From the NCBI RefSeq assembly GCF_963678635.1, contig NC_087070.1:2347289-2411288 (forward strand): a stretch of DNA of 64,000 nt, read 5' to 3'. The first letter of the stretch is position 1. Each line of letters starts with the position of its first letter. The notes under the pieces were generated by a model. That model was not told the DNA's origin. It saw nothing but the letters and a program-made list of their open reading frames with translations, and did no database searches. Positions 26,507 to 38,145 of the stretch are shown in pieces. The position numbers and the translations under genes were made by a program. The stretch comes from Symsagittifera roscoffensis. Taxonomy: Eukaryota > Xenacoelomorpha > Acoela > Convolutidae.

Positions 26507-28375
26507 GTGATTGAGGAATGTTTCGATCGTGCTCAAGTTAAGATTCGACCGTGCTCGAGGTATGTTTTTACCGTGTTTGTGGTATGTTTCGACTGTGTTC
26601 GAGTTATGTTTCGACCGTGCTCGAGTTCTGTTTCCACCCTGGTCGAGTTTTATTTCGACCGTGCTCAAGTTAAGATTCGACCGTGCTCGAGGTTTGTTTA
26701 GCCTTGCTCGAGATATCTTTTGACAATGTTCGAGGCATGCTTCGACCGTGCTCGAGGTATAGTTCGACCATGCTCGAGTTAGTGTTCTACCGTGATTGAT
26801 GAGTGTTTCGATCGTGCTCAAGTTAAGATTCGACCCTGCTCGAGGTGTGTTTCAACCGTGTTCGAGTTGTGTTTCCACCGGGCTCGAGTTTTGTTTCGAC
26901 CGTGCTCAAGTTAAGATTCGACTGTGCTCGAGGTATGTTTAGCCTGGCTCGAGGTATGTTTCATCTGTGTTTGAGGCATGCTTCGACCGTGCTCAAGCTA
27001 TGGTTCGACCATGCTCGAGGTTTATTTTGACCGTACTCGAGGTAGTGTTCAACCGTGATTGAGGAGTGTTTCGATCGTGCTCAAGTTAGGATTCGACCGT
27101 GCTCGAGGTATGTTTCTACCGTGTTCGTGGTATGTTTCGACCGTTTTCGAAATATTTTTCCACCGTGCTCGAGTTTTTTTTTCGTCAGTGCTTAAGATAA
27201 GATTCCACCGTGCTCGAGATATGTTTAGCCTTGCTCGAGATATCTTCTGACCATGTTCGAGGCATGCTTCGACCGTACTCGAGGTTTGACTCGACCATGC
27301 TCGAGGTATTTTTTATCCGTGCTTGAGGTATGTTTCGACTGGGCTCGAGCTATGTTTCGACTGTGCTCAAGGTATGTTTCGACCGTGATCGAAATATGTC
27401 TTGACCGTGTTCATGGTATGTTTTGACCTTGCTCAAGAATTGTTTTGACCGTGCTCGAGATTTGTTTCAACCGTGCTCGAGGTAGTGCTCAACCGTGATT
27501 GAGGAGTGTTTGGACTGTGATCGAGTTAAAATTTGACAGTGCTCGAGGTATGTTTAGCCTTGCTCGATGTATGTTTCATCCGTGTTCGAGGCATGCTTTG
27601 ACCAAGCTCGAGGTATGGTTCGACCATGCTCGAAGTATATTTTGACCGCGCTCGTGATTGAGGAATGTTTCGATTGTGTTCGAGTTTCGTTTCGACCGTG
27701 CTCAAATTAAGCTTCGACCGTGCTCGAGGTATGTTTAGCCTTGCTCCAGATATCCTCTGACCATTTTCGAGTTATATTTCGACTGTGCTCGAATTATGTT
27801 TCCACCGTGCTCGAGTTTTGTTTCGACCGTGCTCAAGTTAGGATTGGACCGTGCTCGAGGTATGTTTATTTTTGCTCGAGATATCTTTTGACCATGTTCG
27901 AGCCATGCTTCGACCGTGCTCGATGTATGCTTCGACCATGCTCTAGGTTTTTTCGACCGTGCTCGAGCTATGTTTTGAACGTGTTCGTTGTATGTTTTGA
28001 CCTTGCTCATAAATTCTTTCGACCGTGCTCGAGGTTTGGTTCGACCTTGTTCGAGGTAGGTTTCAACCGTGATCGAGGATTGTTTCGACCGTGCTCGAGG
28101 TATGCTTTGACCGTGCTCGAGGTTAATTTCGCCTTGCTCGACGTATGTTTCCACTGTGCTAGAGGTTATGCTTCGACCGAACTCGGGGAACGTTTCAACC
28201 TTGCTCGAGTTACGATTTGGCCGTGCTCGATGTTTTTTTTTCCTTGCTCGAGGTATGCTTAGGCCGTGCTCGAGGTAGCCTTCGACCTTGTTTCAAAAAG
28301 GATGCGAATGTGCTTGAGTTAAACTTCACGTGTGCTCGAGGTGTGTTTAGACGGTGCTCGAGGTAGTGTTCAACC

Positions 28376-30081
28376 GTGATTGAGGAGTGTTTTGACCGTG
28401 TTCGAGCCAAAGTTTCACAGTGCTTGAGGTATTTTTTGCCTCGCTCGAGGTATGCTTCGACCGTGCTCGAAGCCTGCTTCGATTTTGCTCGAGGTGTATT
28501 TCGACCGTGCTCGAGGTATGTTTCAACCTTGCTCGAGTTAGGCTGCGACCGTGCTCGAGGAGGGCTTCGACCATGATTGACGATTGTTTCGACCGTTCTC
28601 GAAGTATGATTCGACCGCGCTCGAGGTATATTTCGACAGTGCTCGAGGTATGTTTCGACCTTGCTCGAGTTAGGCTTCGACCGTGATTGAGGAGTGGTTC
28701 GACCGTGCTCGAGTTAAAATTTGACCGTGCTCGAGGTATGTTTAGCCTTGCTCGAGGTATGCTTCATCCGTGTTCCAGTTATAATTCGACCGTGTTCGTG
28801 GTATGTTTTGAACGTGTTCGAGTTTCGTTTCGACCGTGCTCAAATTAAGCTTCGACCGTGCTCGAGGTATGTTTAGCCTTGCTCCAGATATCCTCTGACC
28901 ATTTTCGAGTTATATTTCGACCGTGATCGAATTATGTTTCCACAGTGCTCGAGTTTCGTTTCGACCGTGCTCAAGTTAGGATTGGACCGTGCTCGAGGTA
29001 TGTTTATTTTTGCTCGAGATATCTTTTGACCATGTTCGAGCCATGCTTCGACCGTGCTCGATGTATGCTTCGACCGTGCTCGATGTATGCTTCGACCATG
29101 CTCTAGGTTTTTTCGACCGTGCTCGAGCTATGTTTTGAACGTGTTCGTTGTATGTTTTGACCTTGCTCATAAATTCTTTCGACCGTGCTCGAGGTTTGGT
29201 TCGACCTTGTTCGAGTTAGGCTTCGACCGTGATTGAGGAGTGTTTTGACCGTGTTCGAGCCAAAGTTTCACAGTGCTTGAGGTATTTTTTGCCTCGCTCG
29301 AGGTATGCTTCGACCGTGCTCGAAGCCTGCTTCGATTTTGCTCGAGGTGTATTTCGACCGTGCTCGAGGTATGTTTCAACCTTGCTCGAGTTAGGCTGCG
29401 ACCGTGCTCGAGGAGGGCTTCGACCATGATTGACGATTGTTTCGACCGTTCTCGAAGTATGATTCGACCGCGCTCGAGGTATATTTCGACAGTGCTCGAG
29501 GTATGTTTCGACCTTGCTCGAGTTAGGCTTCGACCGTGATTGAGGAGTGGTTCGACCGTGCTCGAGTTAAAATTTGACCCTGCTCGAGGTATGTTTAGCC
29601 TTGCTCGAGGTATGCTTCATCCGTGTTCCAGTTATAATTCGACCGTGTTCGTGGTATGTTTTGAACGTGTTCGAGTTTCGTTTCGACCGTGCTCAAATTA
29701 AGCTTCGACCGTGCTCGAGGTATGTTTAGCCTTGCTCCAGATATCCTCTGACCATTTTCGAGTTATATTTCGACCGTGATCGAATTATGTTTCCACAGTG
29801 CTCGAGTTTCGTTTCGACCGTGCTCAAGTTAGGATTGGACCGTGCTCGAGGTATGTTTATTTTTGCTCGAGATATCTTTTGACCATGTTCGAGCCATGCT
29901 TCGACCGTGCTCGATGTATGCTTCGACCATGCTCTAGGTTTTTTCGACCGTGCTCGAGCTATGTTTTGAACGTGTTCGTTGTATGTTTTGACCTTGCTCA
30001 TAAATTCTTTCGACCGTGCTCGAGGTTTGGTTCGACCTTGTTCGAGGTAGGCTTCAACCGTGATCGAGGACTGTTTCGACC
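28376..30081. repeat. 853-bp higher-order repeat, two copies
   Basis: Segments from 28376 and 29229 are almost identical at 853-bp spacing, including the marker TTGCTCCAGATATCCTCTG at about 28888 and 29741. The first copy has a small internal duplication of a monomer containing GTGCTCGATGTATGCTTCG that the second lacks. The same unit type reappears to the right of the Polinton, so the transposon sits inside this repeat family. Confidence 0.75.
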
Positions 30082-31426
30082 GTGCTCGAGGTTACTTTCG
30101 CCTTGCTCGACGCATGTTTGCACCGTGCTAGAGGTTATGCTTCGACCGAACTCGAGGAACGTTTCAACCTTGCTCGAGGTAGGCTTCGACAGTGATTTAG
30201 GAACGAATCGACCATAATCGAGTTACGATTTGGCCGTGCTCGATGTTTTTTTGCCTTGCTCGAGGTATGCTTAGGCCGTGCTCGAGGTAGCTTTCGACCT
30301 TGTTTCAAAAAGGATGCGACTGTGCTTGAGTTAAACTTCACGTGTGCTCGATTTTTTTTCCAACAGTGCTCGATGTATGTTTCGACGGTGCTCGAGGTAG
30401 TGTTCAACTGTGATTGAGGAGTGTTTTGACCGTGTTCGAGCCAAAGTTCCACAGTGCTTGAGGTATTTTTCGCCTCGCTCGAGGTATGCTTCGACCGTGC
30501 TCGAAGCCTGCTTCGATTTTGCTCGAGGTGTATTTCGACCGTGCTCGAGGTATGTTTCGACTTCGCTCGAGTTAGGCTTCGACCGTGCTCGAGGAGGGCT
30601 TCGACCATGATTGACGATTGTTTCGACCGTGCTCGAAGTATGATTCGACCGCGCTCGAGGTATATTTCGACCTTGCTCGAGTTAGGCTTCGACCGTGATT
30701 GAGGAGTGGTTCGACCGCGCTCGAGTTAAAATTTGACCGTGCTCGAGGTATGTTTAGCCTTGCTCGAGGTATGCTTCATCCGTGTTCGAGTTATAACTCG
30801 ACCGTGTTCGTGGTATGTTTTGACCGTGCTCGAGCTTTGTTTCGACCGTGCTCAAATTAAGCTTCGACCGTGCTCGAGGTATGTTTAGCCTTGCTCCAGA
30901 TATTCTTTGACCATAATCGAGTTATGTTTCGACCGTGCTCGAATTATGTTTCCACCGTGCTCGAGTTTTGTTTCGACCGTGCTCAAGATAGGATTGGACC
31001 GTGCTCGAGGTATGTTTATTCTTCCTCGAGATATCTTTTGACCATGTTCGAGCCATGCTTCGACCGTGCTCGATGTATGCTTCGACCATGCTTGAGGTTT
31101 TTTCGACCGTGCTCGAGCTATCTTTTGAACGTGTTTGTTGTATGTTTTGACCTTGCTCATAAATTCTTTCGACCGTGCTCGAGGTTTGGTCCGACCTTTT
31201 TCGAGGTAGGCTTCAAACGTGCTCGAGGTTTACTTCGCCTTGCTCGATGTATATTTCCACCGTGCTAGAGTTTATGCTTCGACCAAGCTCGAGGAACATT
31301 TCTACCGTGCTCGAGGTAGGCTTCGACAGTGATTTAGGAACGAATCGATCATGTTCGAGTTACGATTCGGCCATGCCCGATGTATTTTTTTGCCTTGCTC
31401 GAGGTATGCTTAGACCGTGCTCTAGG

Positions 31427-31432
31427 TAGGCT
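31427..31432. other. Polinton target-site duplication, left copy
   Basis: The 6 bp taggct directly precede the first base of the left terminal inverted repeat, and the same 6 bp follow the right terminus at 51794-51799. Uninterrupted sister units of the satellite (for example around 56752 and 58199) read CTAGGTAGGCTTCGACC with a single taggct. The duplication was therefore created by the insertion. Six-base duplications are typical of Polinton integrases. Confidence 0.95.
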
Positions 31433-31661
31433 AGTAGTATTGTAATCCGCCGTGTGTCCTTAGGGGGGGGGGTCTTTTCGACGGTACGGGTCTTTGGGGT
31501 CCTACCAAAAGTAGGGTCCAAAAAGACCCATCTTTTTTAAAGACCCCAAAGTACCCTGCCCGAAATAAAAAGACCCCTCTCTTAGGACACCCGACAGACA
31601 AAATACTTTGGTTTTTATTTTCGCGCGGTGGTTAAATTTAATCCCTTCCAAACTTTCCCAC
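31433..31661 (+). repeat. Polinton terminal inverted repeat, left
   Basis: These 229 bp match the reverse complement of 51568-51793 with four substitutions and a 3-bp difference in a G run (10 G here, 7 on the right). It begins AGTAGTATTGTAATCCGCC. Internally it is palindromic: CTTTGGGGTC at 31492-31501 pairs with GACCCCAAAG at 31542-31551, and inside that CCTAC (31501-31505) pairs with GTAGG (31511-31515). The high agreement between the two ends argues for a fairly recent insertion. Confidence 0.96.
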
Positions 31662-32053
31662 CACTAATTAAGTATGGGTATATCCGGCTGCGGTTTTTTC
31701 GCTTATTTTTATCTAAAAACTAATCCTTTTCGTTCATATAAATATGAGTTTACATAAAGTACCATTCATATTTCCTTTTTAAAATTTTTGGTAATTATTG
31801 TTCGTTTCTCTTTCTTATTTTATTTTCAAACTTATTTCCAAGTCTCCCTTAATTTCGACTTGCACCATTTTGATTCTTTTAGCCTTACTATTAGCTTACT
31901 TTGGGAAACTAAATACGCAATCCTTCGCTCCTGCTTCAAGGGTAAGTTGCAATTACCAGTCTCTTTTGCGCCGGTCTATTTAACTTAAAACAATGTTTGT
32001 TGAATGTTTTATATTTACAAATGTACAGCCGTAATTCCAAGTAACAAGGCAAT
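31662..32053. other. AT-rich subterminal region of the Polinton
   Basis: This holds no supported gene. Two overlapping plus-strand frames of about 60 codons are T-rich and featureless. A good splice-donor-like sequence on the plus strand, CAAGG/GTAAGT, lies at about 31937-31947. It could belong to a transcript starting in the terminal repeat, but no partner exon is visible. Confidence 0.5.
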
Positions 32054-32609
32054 TTAGCCGACATTTTTAAGTGAAAAATTTTTTTGATCAATTTTATCAA
32101 GTTTTCTCCTTTTTTTCTGACTAGGACGAACAGACGCTTCTGTTAGAATGAATGGATTATTGATAGGCGGAGGGTCTCTTGAACCGCTAGCTGCGCTTTC
32201 TTCTTGAAGCTCTTCCTCCGTATAGCTTTCTTGAAGAAAGCCCCAATCTGGGACCCGGAATTCCGGCGATTGCCAGCTTTCGCTGTTTTCGCTGCTATAA
32301 GTCGGGGTATTTGTCAACTGTGAGTTTGCCCACTCGCTTTCTTCCGCAATGGCCTCGAAGAACACATTTTCTTCTGTAGACCTGTGTCCAAAGGGCAATG
32401 TAGTTATCCCGTCGAATAGTAAGAACCGCTTACTATCGAAGGGTGAAAGGGCAATTCGGTTCTGCGCTATGTTTATGTTGGTATGGGCTTTCGATGTTAT
32501 TGACTAGTTGTATATACGAAGGGTTTTTCCACTCAGTAATGTTTCCCTGAATCTCTGGTGTGTAAGTTGCTGCTGGGAGTGTTGTACTACTCATTTTGCA
32601 CTCCTTTTG
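32054..32609 (-). pseudogene. DNA polymerase B, C-terminal exon (broken)
   Basis: This is the end of the Polinton protein-primed DNA polymerase. Reading leftwards, it holds a short segment that in family members sits just after the palm, then the characteristic end motif around FDGITTLPFGH at about 32396-32428. A hydrophilic, Glu- and Ser-rich tail of about 110 residues with a basic KKRRK patch follows and ends at a TAA (32054-32056). The exon probably starts at 32609 after an acceptor ending CTAG, in phase with the donor at 33124 (or 35484). A frame break lies at about 32588-32594 and there is an in-frame TAG at 32504-32506. The tail beyond the end motif is longer than usual. Confidence 0.8.
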
Positions 32610-33124
32610 CTAGTTGAATCTAAATGAAGAACAAAGATTAGCCCATAAACATATTTTAGTTTTGTAAGCCCATAAAAATTCGGAAGCCCAGTTCTAGTAT
32701 TAATAACGAAAACGGTTCCCAAATTTGAATATTTTGAAGACTCAATATCTAATAACATTCCAATTTTTTCAATTCCAAAAAGTTTAAATATCTTAATTCA
32801 TTCCAAATCATAAAAGTTCCAAATCGTTTCATTATCAAAAAATCATTCCATGTCAAAATTTTAAATTTGTTCACGTCAAAAGTTACAAAAGTGCGTTTGT
32901 GGTGAGTATTTGTTTAAAACATTTTAAATGATGAATGGTTCTTCATTTTAAGTTTTTAAATGAAGAATCAGAGCCTTTCAGGGCTAGTTATGTCTAATTA
33001 AATTGACAGGGATCAACAAAATTTATTAATTTGGTCCCAACAAGATCCAAAACCCCAATGAAGGGAACCCTTAATGTAAAGAAATGGAGGGGGCTTGGAG
33101 AGGTGCTTTTTTTTCAATACTAAC
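32610..33124 (-). other. probable polB intron (515 bp)
   Basis: On the minus strand the polymerase frame runs into CAG/GTTAGT at 33125/33124, a good donor. The next family-like sequence starts after an acceptor ending CTAG at 32611-32610, and the phases agree. The interval is AT-rich, full of stops and has direct short repeats of the type CATTCCAA and AAAATC. An identical donor exists in the second polB copy at 35485/35484, so the intron could alternatively run 32610-35484 and remove the whole distal copy. Confidence 0.6.
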
Positions 33125-36100
33125 CTGCATATTTCAACGAGTAGAGCTTTGGTTTCAACGCGATGAATTCTGCAATGATTTTTCCCGCCACCTCGTCCTT
33201 AAATTTCAATACAACCTTCTTATTCACATTGCTGAATAAGAAGTGATCGCTTGGGTAGTTGGAAAAATCGAAACTATCGGCCAGTTTTTGCAGATCTGCG
33301 TATACGTCTTCGGTTTTTATCGCATAAATAAACGAATCTGTGTCACTGTATAGCTGTTCAAGGTTCAAGCTTGCTTTCATTTGCCGATAATGAAAGTAAA
33401 ACATGAATCTTTTCGACAAATCCAAAATACTTGCACCAATTATCATGGGTTTGTCCCACAAAATACTCGTTACAGCAAAACAAACAGTAGCAACTTCCTC
33501 GTCGATTTCTGGAAGCTTTTCATCGTGCTCAAAGCTGTTTTTTGAAGCAATTCTCTTTCGTTTCTAATAGTTTCTAGTTTTTTGCGTCCTAGTTTTGATT
33601 CCATAGTTTTACCGAATGCTGAATTTACGATGAGCTTGTAAAAGTTCTCTTCAAATTTGTTGTGCGCTGACATTCTCAATTGAGTGTTTAAATCGACAAA
33701 GGGCTCCATCCATCTACCTTGACGAAATTTTAAGACCTTAATCAATTTGGTAACTCTTAAGCCTAGTTCTATGTAGAGTTTTAATGTAAGGTAGTGCAGA
33801 ACGTAGCCTTCCTTTGGATCTAATGTTTGAACCAGTTTTGGTACCTTTGGTAGCGACGTGACCCCCATCTCCCCTAACATCTGTATTTGCTCGTTACTTA
33901 GTTTATCCGTGCCGATAACTTCACGTGAGGGGGCTAGCGGGTAGTCTGCAAAGTAATCTTGAAGTTCTTCAGGTATACTGAGATCCACTTCCAAAATGTA
34001 TCCCCACTCAGATTTATCGTCGGTTTGCAAAATATATTCGAGACTTTCCTCAACTTTTGAGAAATCTTTGATGGGAAGGGGACAGTGTTTCATAATACCC
34101 CCGTATAAATTGTTAGCGTCTATATTCAATAGATAGCTAGAGGGCTCTTCAGGATTGTAGTCTTCGAGGTATTGGTTGTTGGCTTTAAAAAAACGGCGTG
34201 CATATATCGATGACATCCCTCCCCGTATCATGTTCAAATGCTCCCTTTCAGTAAGTAACTAGAGGTCTGCATTGCAGACTTTTAAGAATGCATCGCCCGA
34301 GAGGTTACTAGCCGTGAAGTAGCATGCACAATCTAATCCGTACGTTTCGTAACAAACTTCACGAAAGGCTTCGAATACTGAAGCGAGTAGTAGTACGTCC
34401 GTTGCTAGGTATACATCATGGTACTCGCCTAGTGATGCACATTTCATTTCGGCGAATACTTTAATGGCATGGTTGTACTGATTTTTCGAAACACTTTTTT
34501 TCCCCTCCCTGTAAAGTGTTGCTCCACATTTTTCTAGGTGGCAGTCGGGTTTCTCGAAACTTTTCAAAACTACTAAAGTAAGAATACGGCTAGAAACCTT
34601 TTTGTTTTAGCTATGCTATCTGTTCTGATGAGTAACCAACAAGTTCTTCAAAGTAATTTTCCAGTAGGAAAAATTGTTCTTCCGGCAAGTATTCGACGAG
34701 TTTTGAAAGGGGGGACAGCATGAATTTATAGGAGTCTATGAAACGTAGATTTTCATACACTTTTTTGAGTTTTCCGTTTTTATCGGTGTATGATTTGATA
34801 TAGACCGATATAGTGAGTGATATATAGTTCTCCTCAGTGGAAGGGATCACTGAGTAAGTGTTTTCGGGGTTACTGTTTGAGAGCGCTTTCATAATGAAAT
34901 GCAGATCATAGTTTGACAAGTTATGCGCTATTACGGGTATATAGTTCGCCGTTTTTCGATTGATATTGCATTCGTTATGCGCCCACCCCAAGAACTTGTT
35001 GGTATAGTGACAGTGATCAAGTACAACTTGGTCATTGTCAGCAAATTCTGTTTCACATATCCAACAAGTGTGCGCTTCTTCACGCGTGCAACTTGGTGTG
35101 CCAGTGAACGTGTAATACTTTCGTTTTTCGAGGTATATTTGTTTCGCCAAAGATTCGAGCGAGGCGATCAATTCCTTCATAACATTTTCTCCTCTCTTCA
35201 ATTCAAACTTTAAAACTTCGCGCTTCCCAAATTCAACAACGGCCAGAGCGTAACCGCATGGTTGATGAATCTCTAGTGTTTGGGTGCTAGATTTTTTGGG
35301 GTCGGGTTGCGGTCCGTATACGGGTAGTAGTAGCGATTCAGGGCTAGTTATGTCTAATTAAATTGACAGGGATCAACAAAATTTATTAATTTGGTCCCAA
35401 CAAGATCCAAAAACCCAATGAAGGGAACCCTTAATGTAAAGAAATGGAGGGGGCTTGGAGAGGTGCTTTTTTTTCAATACTAACCTGCATATTTCAACGA
35501 GTAGAGCTTTGGTTTCAACGCGATGAATTCTGCAATGATTTTTCCCGCCACCTCGTCCTTAAATTTCAATACAACCTTCTTATTCACATTGCTGAATAAG
35601 AAGTGATCGCTTGGGTAGTTGGAAAAATCGAAACTATCGGCCAGTTTTTGCAGATCTGCGTATACGTCTTCGGTTTTTATCGCATAAATAAACGAATCTG
35701 TGTCACTGTATAGCTGTTCAAGGTTCAAGCTTGCTTTCATTTGCCGATAATGAAAGTAAAACATGAATCTTTTCGACAAATCCAAAATACTTGCACCAAT
35801 TATCATGGGTTTGTCCCACAAAATACTCGTTACAGCAAAACAAACAGTAGCAACTTCCTCGTCGATTTCTGGAAGCTTTTCATCGTGCTCAAAGCTGTTT
35901 TTTGAAGCAATTCTCTTTCGTTTCTAATAGTTTCTAGTTTTTTGCGTCCTAGTTTTGATTCCATAGTTTTACCGAATGCTGAATTTACGATGAGCTTGTA
36001 AAAGTTCTCTTCAAATTTGTTGTGCGCTGACATTCTCAATTGAGTGTTTAAATCGACAAAGGGCTCCATCCATCTACCTTGACGAAATTTTAAGACCTTA

Positions 36101-37698
36101 ATCAATTTGGTAACTCTTAAGCCTAGTTCTATGTAGAGTTTTAATGTAAGGTAGTGCAGAACGTAGCCTTCCTTTGGATCTAATGTTTGAACCAGTTTTG
36201 GTACCTTTGGTAGCGACGTGACCCCCATCTCCCCTAACATCTGTATTTGCTCGTTACTTAGTTTATCCGTGCCGATAACTTCACGTGAGGGGGCTAGCGG
36301 GTAGTCTGCAAAGTAATCTTGAAGTTCTTCAGGTATACTGAGATCCACTTCCAAAATGTATCCCCACTCAGATTTATCGTCGGTTTGCAAAATATATTCG
36401 AGACTTTCCTCAACTTTTGAGAAATCTTTGATGGGAAGGGGACAGTGTTTCATAATACCCCCGTATAAATTGTTAGCGTCTATATTCAATAGATAGCTAG
36501 AGGGCTCTTCAGGATTGTAGTCTTCGAGGTATTGGTTGTTGGCTTTAAAAAAACGGCGTGCATATATCGATGACATCCCTCCCCGTATCATGTTCAAATG
36601 CTCCCTTTCAGTAAGTAACTAGAGGTCTGCATTGCAGACTTTTAAGAATGCATCGCCCGAGAGGTTACTAGCCGTGAAGTAGCATGCACAATCTAATCCG
36701 TACGTTTCGTAACAAACTTCACGAAAGGCTTCGAATACTGAAGCGAGTAGTAGTACGTCCGTTGCTAGGTATACATCATGGTACTCGCCTAGTGATGCAC
36801 ATTTCATTTCGGCGAATACTTTAATGGCATGGTTGTACTGATTTTTCGAAACACTTTTTTCCCCTCCCTGTAAAGTGTTGCTCCACATTTTTCTAGGTGG
36901 CAGTCGGGTTTCTCGAAACTTTTCAAAACTACTAAAGTAAGAATACGGCAAGAAACCTTTTTGTTTTAGCTATGCTATCTGTTCTGATGAGTAACCAACA
37001 AGTTCTTCAAAGTAATTTTCCAGTAGGAAAAATTGTTCTTCCGGCAAGTATTCGACGAGTTTTGAAAGGGGGGACAGCATGAATTTATAGGAGTCTATGA
37101 AACGTAGATTTTCATACACTTTTTTGAGTTTTCCGTTTTTATCGGTGTATGATTTGATATAGACCGATATAGTGAGTGATATATAGTTCTCCTCAGTGGA
37201 AGGGATCACTGAGTAAGTGTTTTCGGGGTTACTGTTTGAGAGCGATTTCATAATGAAATGCAGATCATAGTTTGACAAGTTATGCGCTATTACGGGTATA
37301 TAGTTCGCCGTTTTTCGATTGATATTGCATTCGTTATGCGCCCACCCCAAGAACTTGTTGGTATAGTGACAGTGATCAAGTACAACTTGGTCATTGTCAG
37401 CAAATTCTGTTTCACATATCCAACAAGTGTGCGCTTCTTCACGCGTGCAACTTGGTGTGCCAGTGAACGTGTAATACTTTCGTTTTTCGAGGTATATTTG
37501 TTTCGCCAAAGATTCGAGCGAGGCGATCAATTCCTTCATAACATTTTCTCCTCTCTTCAATTCAAACTTTAAAACTTCGCGCTTCCCAAATTCAACAACG
37601 GCCAGAGCGTAACCGCATGGTTGATGAATCTCTAGTGTTTGGGTGCTAGATTTTTTGGGGTCGGGTTGCGTTCCGTATACGGGTAGTAGTAGCGATTC
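32979..37698. repeat. 2.36-kb tandem duplication within polB
   Basis: 32979-35338 and 35339-37698 are direct copies offset by 2359-2360 bp. They differ at about four bases plus one base in a T run (7 T at 34495-34501, 6 T at 36855-36860). The junction has the shared trinucleotide TTC, which suggests a microhomology-mediated event. The unit begins in the intron and ends inside the exonuclease-domain exon. The distal copy therefore lacks the 5' part of the exon. An assembly error cannot be excluded, but the private differences argue for two real copies. Confidence 0.9.
33125..35338 (-). pseudogene. DNA polymerase B, distal duplicated fragment
   Basis: This is a copy of the exonuclease and palm part of the polymerase, cut off at its 5' side by the duplication junction. 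It shows the same motifs as the proximal copy: LDHCHYTNKF zinc/His segment, HNLSNYDLHF exonuclease motif, DANNLYG (motif A), NSAFGKT (motif B) and YSDTDS (motif C). It shares two TAG stops (34611-34613 and 34259-34261) and a frameshift in the T run at 33538-33543 with the proximal copy. It has two private lesions: an extra base in the T run at 34495-34501 and a TAG at 34590-34592. The private damage suggests it is under no constraint and may be skipped by splicing. Confidence 0.85.
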
Positions 37699-38047
37699 GA
37701 GGTCAAAGTAAATAACTCTCGGTACATACCAGTGGGCAGTTAAATTTTTGAAACGAAGAGTGTCCTTTCCCGGTTTTGGCATAGTGATCAACACTCCCTC
37801 GTCTTGGTAGCACATTTCCTGGTGCCTTTGTAGTGTATCAATGGATGAACATGTATGGAAGCATTTGCGGCAAATTTGGTTTCGGTCTCGGTGTAGTTTT
37901 CCACGCACATATTCGCCAACCCTCATCAAATCAGTGATCAGCACATAGTGATGAGTCTGTCCGTTGCTGAGTAGTAGTAGGTCAACACATAGATCACTTG
38001 AGTATTTGCTGGACACTCTCAAATGTAGCAATTCACCTTCTTTGTAC
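35485..38047 (-). pseudogene. DNA polymerase B, main exon (exonuclease and palm)
   Basis: This encodes most of a protein-primed family B polymerase, the replicase of Polintons. In order: a CxxC...HxxxC zinc knuckle (about 37790-37860), 3'-5' exonuclease motif FDLES (about 37703), a zinc/His insertion LDHCHYTNKF (about 37355-37384), exonuclease motif HNLSNYDLHF (about 37262-37291), motif A DANNLYG (about 36460-36483), motif B NSAFGKT (about 35970) and motif C YSDTDS (about 35690). The exon joins exon 1 in phase at 38047 and ends at a CAG/GTTAGT donor. Breaks are in-frame TAG codons at 36970-36972 and 36619-36621 and a frame change in the T run near 35898-35903. It is the less damaged of the two copies. 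Neighbouring Polinton genes end in TGA, TAA or TAG, so a reassigned code is not suggested. Confidence 0.92.
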
Positions 38048-38145
38048 CTAATGAAAAGAAACAATTGTGTGCTCGGGTTTCTGGATGAACGTAATGTGTT
38101 ATACATGATTAAACAAATGTTTTGTCAAAAAAAATCAATGCTCAC
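38048..38145 (-). other. polB intron 1 (98 bp, GT-AG)
   Basis: Minus-strand donor CG/GTGAGC at 38146/38145 and acceptor CATTAG/GTAC at 38048/38047 bound a 98-bp AT-rich segment. Removing it keeps the frame (phase 2) and brings together two segments that are contiguous in related polymerases. Without splicing, the upstream frame ends at a TGA just after the donor. Short introns in a Polinton polymerase fit expression in an animal nucleus. Confidence 0.85.

Larger units (their letters stand above)
1766..31432. repeat. 22-bp satellite array, left block
   Basis: Almost the whole 29.7 kb consists of tandem 22-bp monomers. The consensus core is CGACCGTGCTCGAGGTAT followed by GTTT, and it contains the palindrome CTCGAG. 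Diverged monomer types recur in a fixed order, for example ones reading CGTGATTGAGGAGTG, CATGCTAGAGGTATG or CCAAGCTCGAG. This gives higher-order units of several sizes. Because 22 is 1 modulo 3 and the consensus has no stop codon in any frame, long artificial reading frames appear on both strands, with a 22-residue period. They carry no protein-family signal and should not be annotated as genes. The array ends at the Polinton target site. Confidence 0.97.

Noticed and set aside
1766-31432. Dozens of open reading frames of 60-240 codons across the satellite on both strands
   Set aside because: They all translate the same 22-bp monomer in rotating frames, overlap on both strands and lack start context or family features. 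They follow from a stop-free consensus.
1766-31432. CRISPR-like array
   Set aside because: Repeats are directly adjacent 22-bp monomers with no unique spacers and no cas genes. The setting is eukaryotic.
31788-31988. Plus-strand ORF beside the left terminal repeat
   Set aside because: T-rich, Phe/Leu-rich translation in AT-rich sequence, with an overlapping frame of equal length. No evidence of coding.
34923-35213. Plus-strand ORF of 96 codons opposite polB (also at 37282-37572)
   Set aside because: It lies entirely antisense to the conserved zinc/His region of the polymerase and has no independent features.
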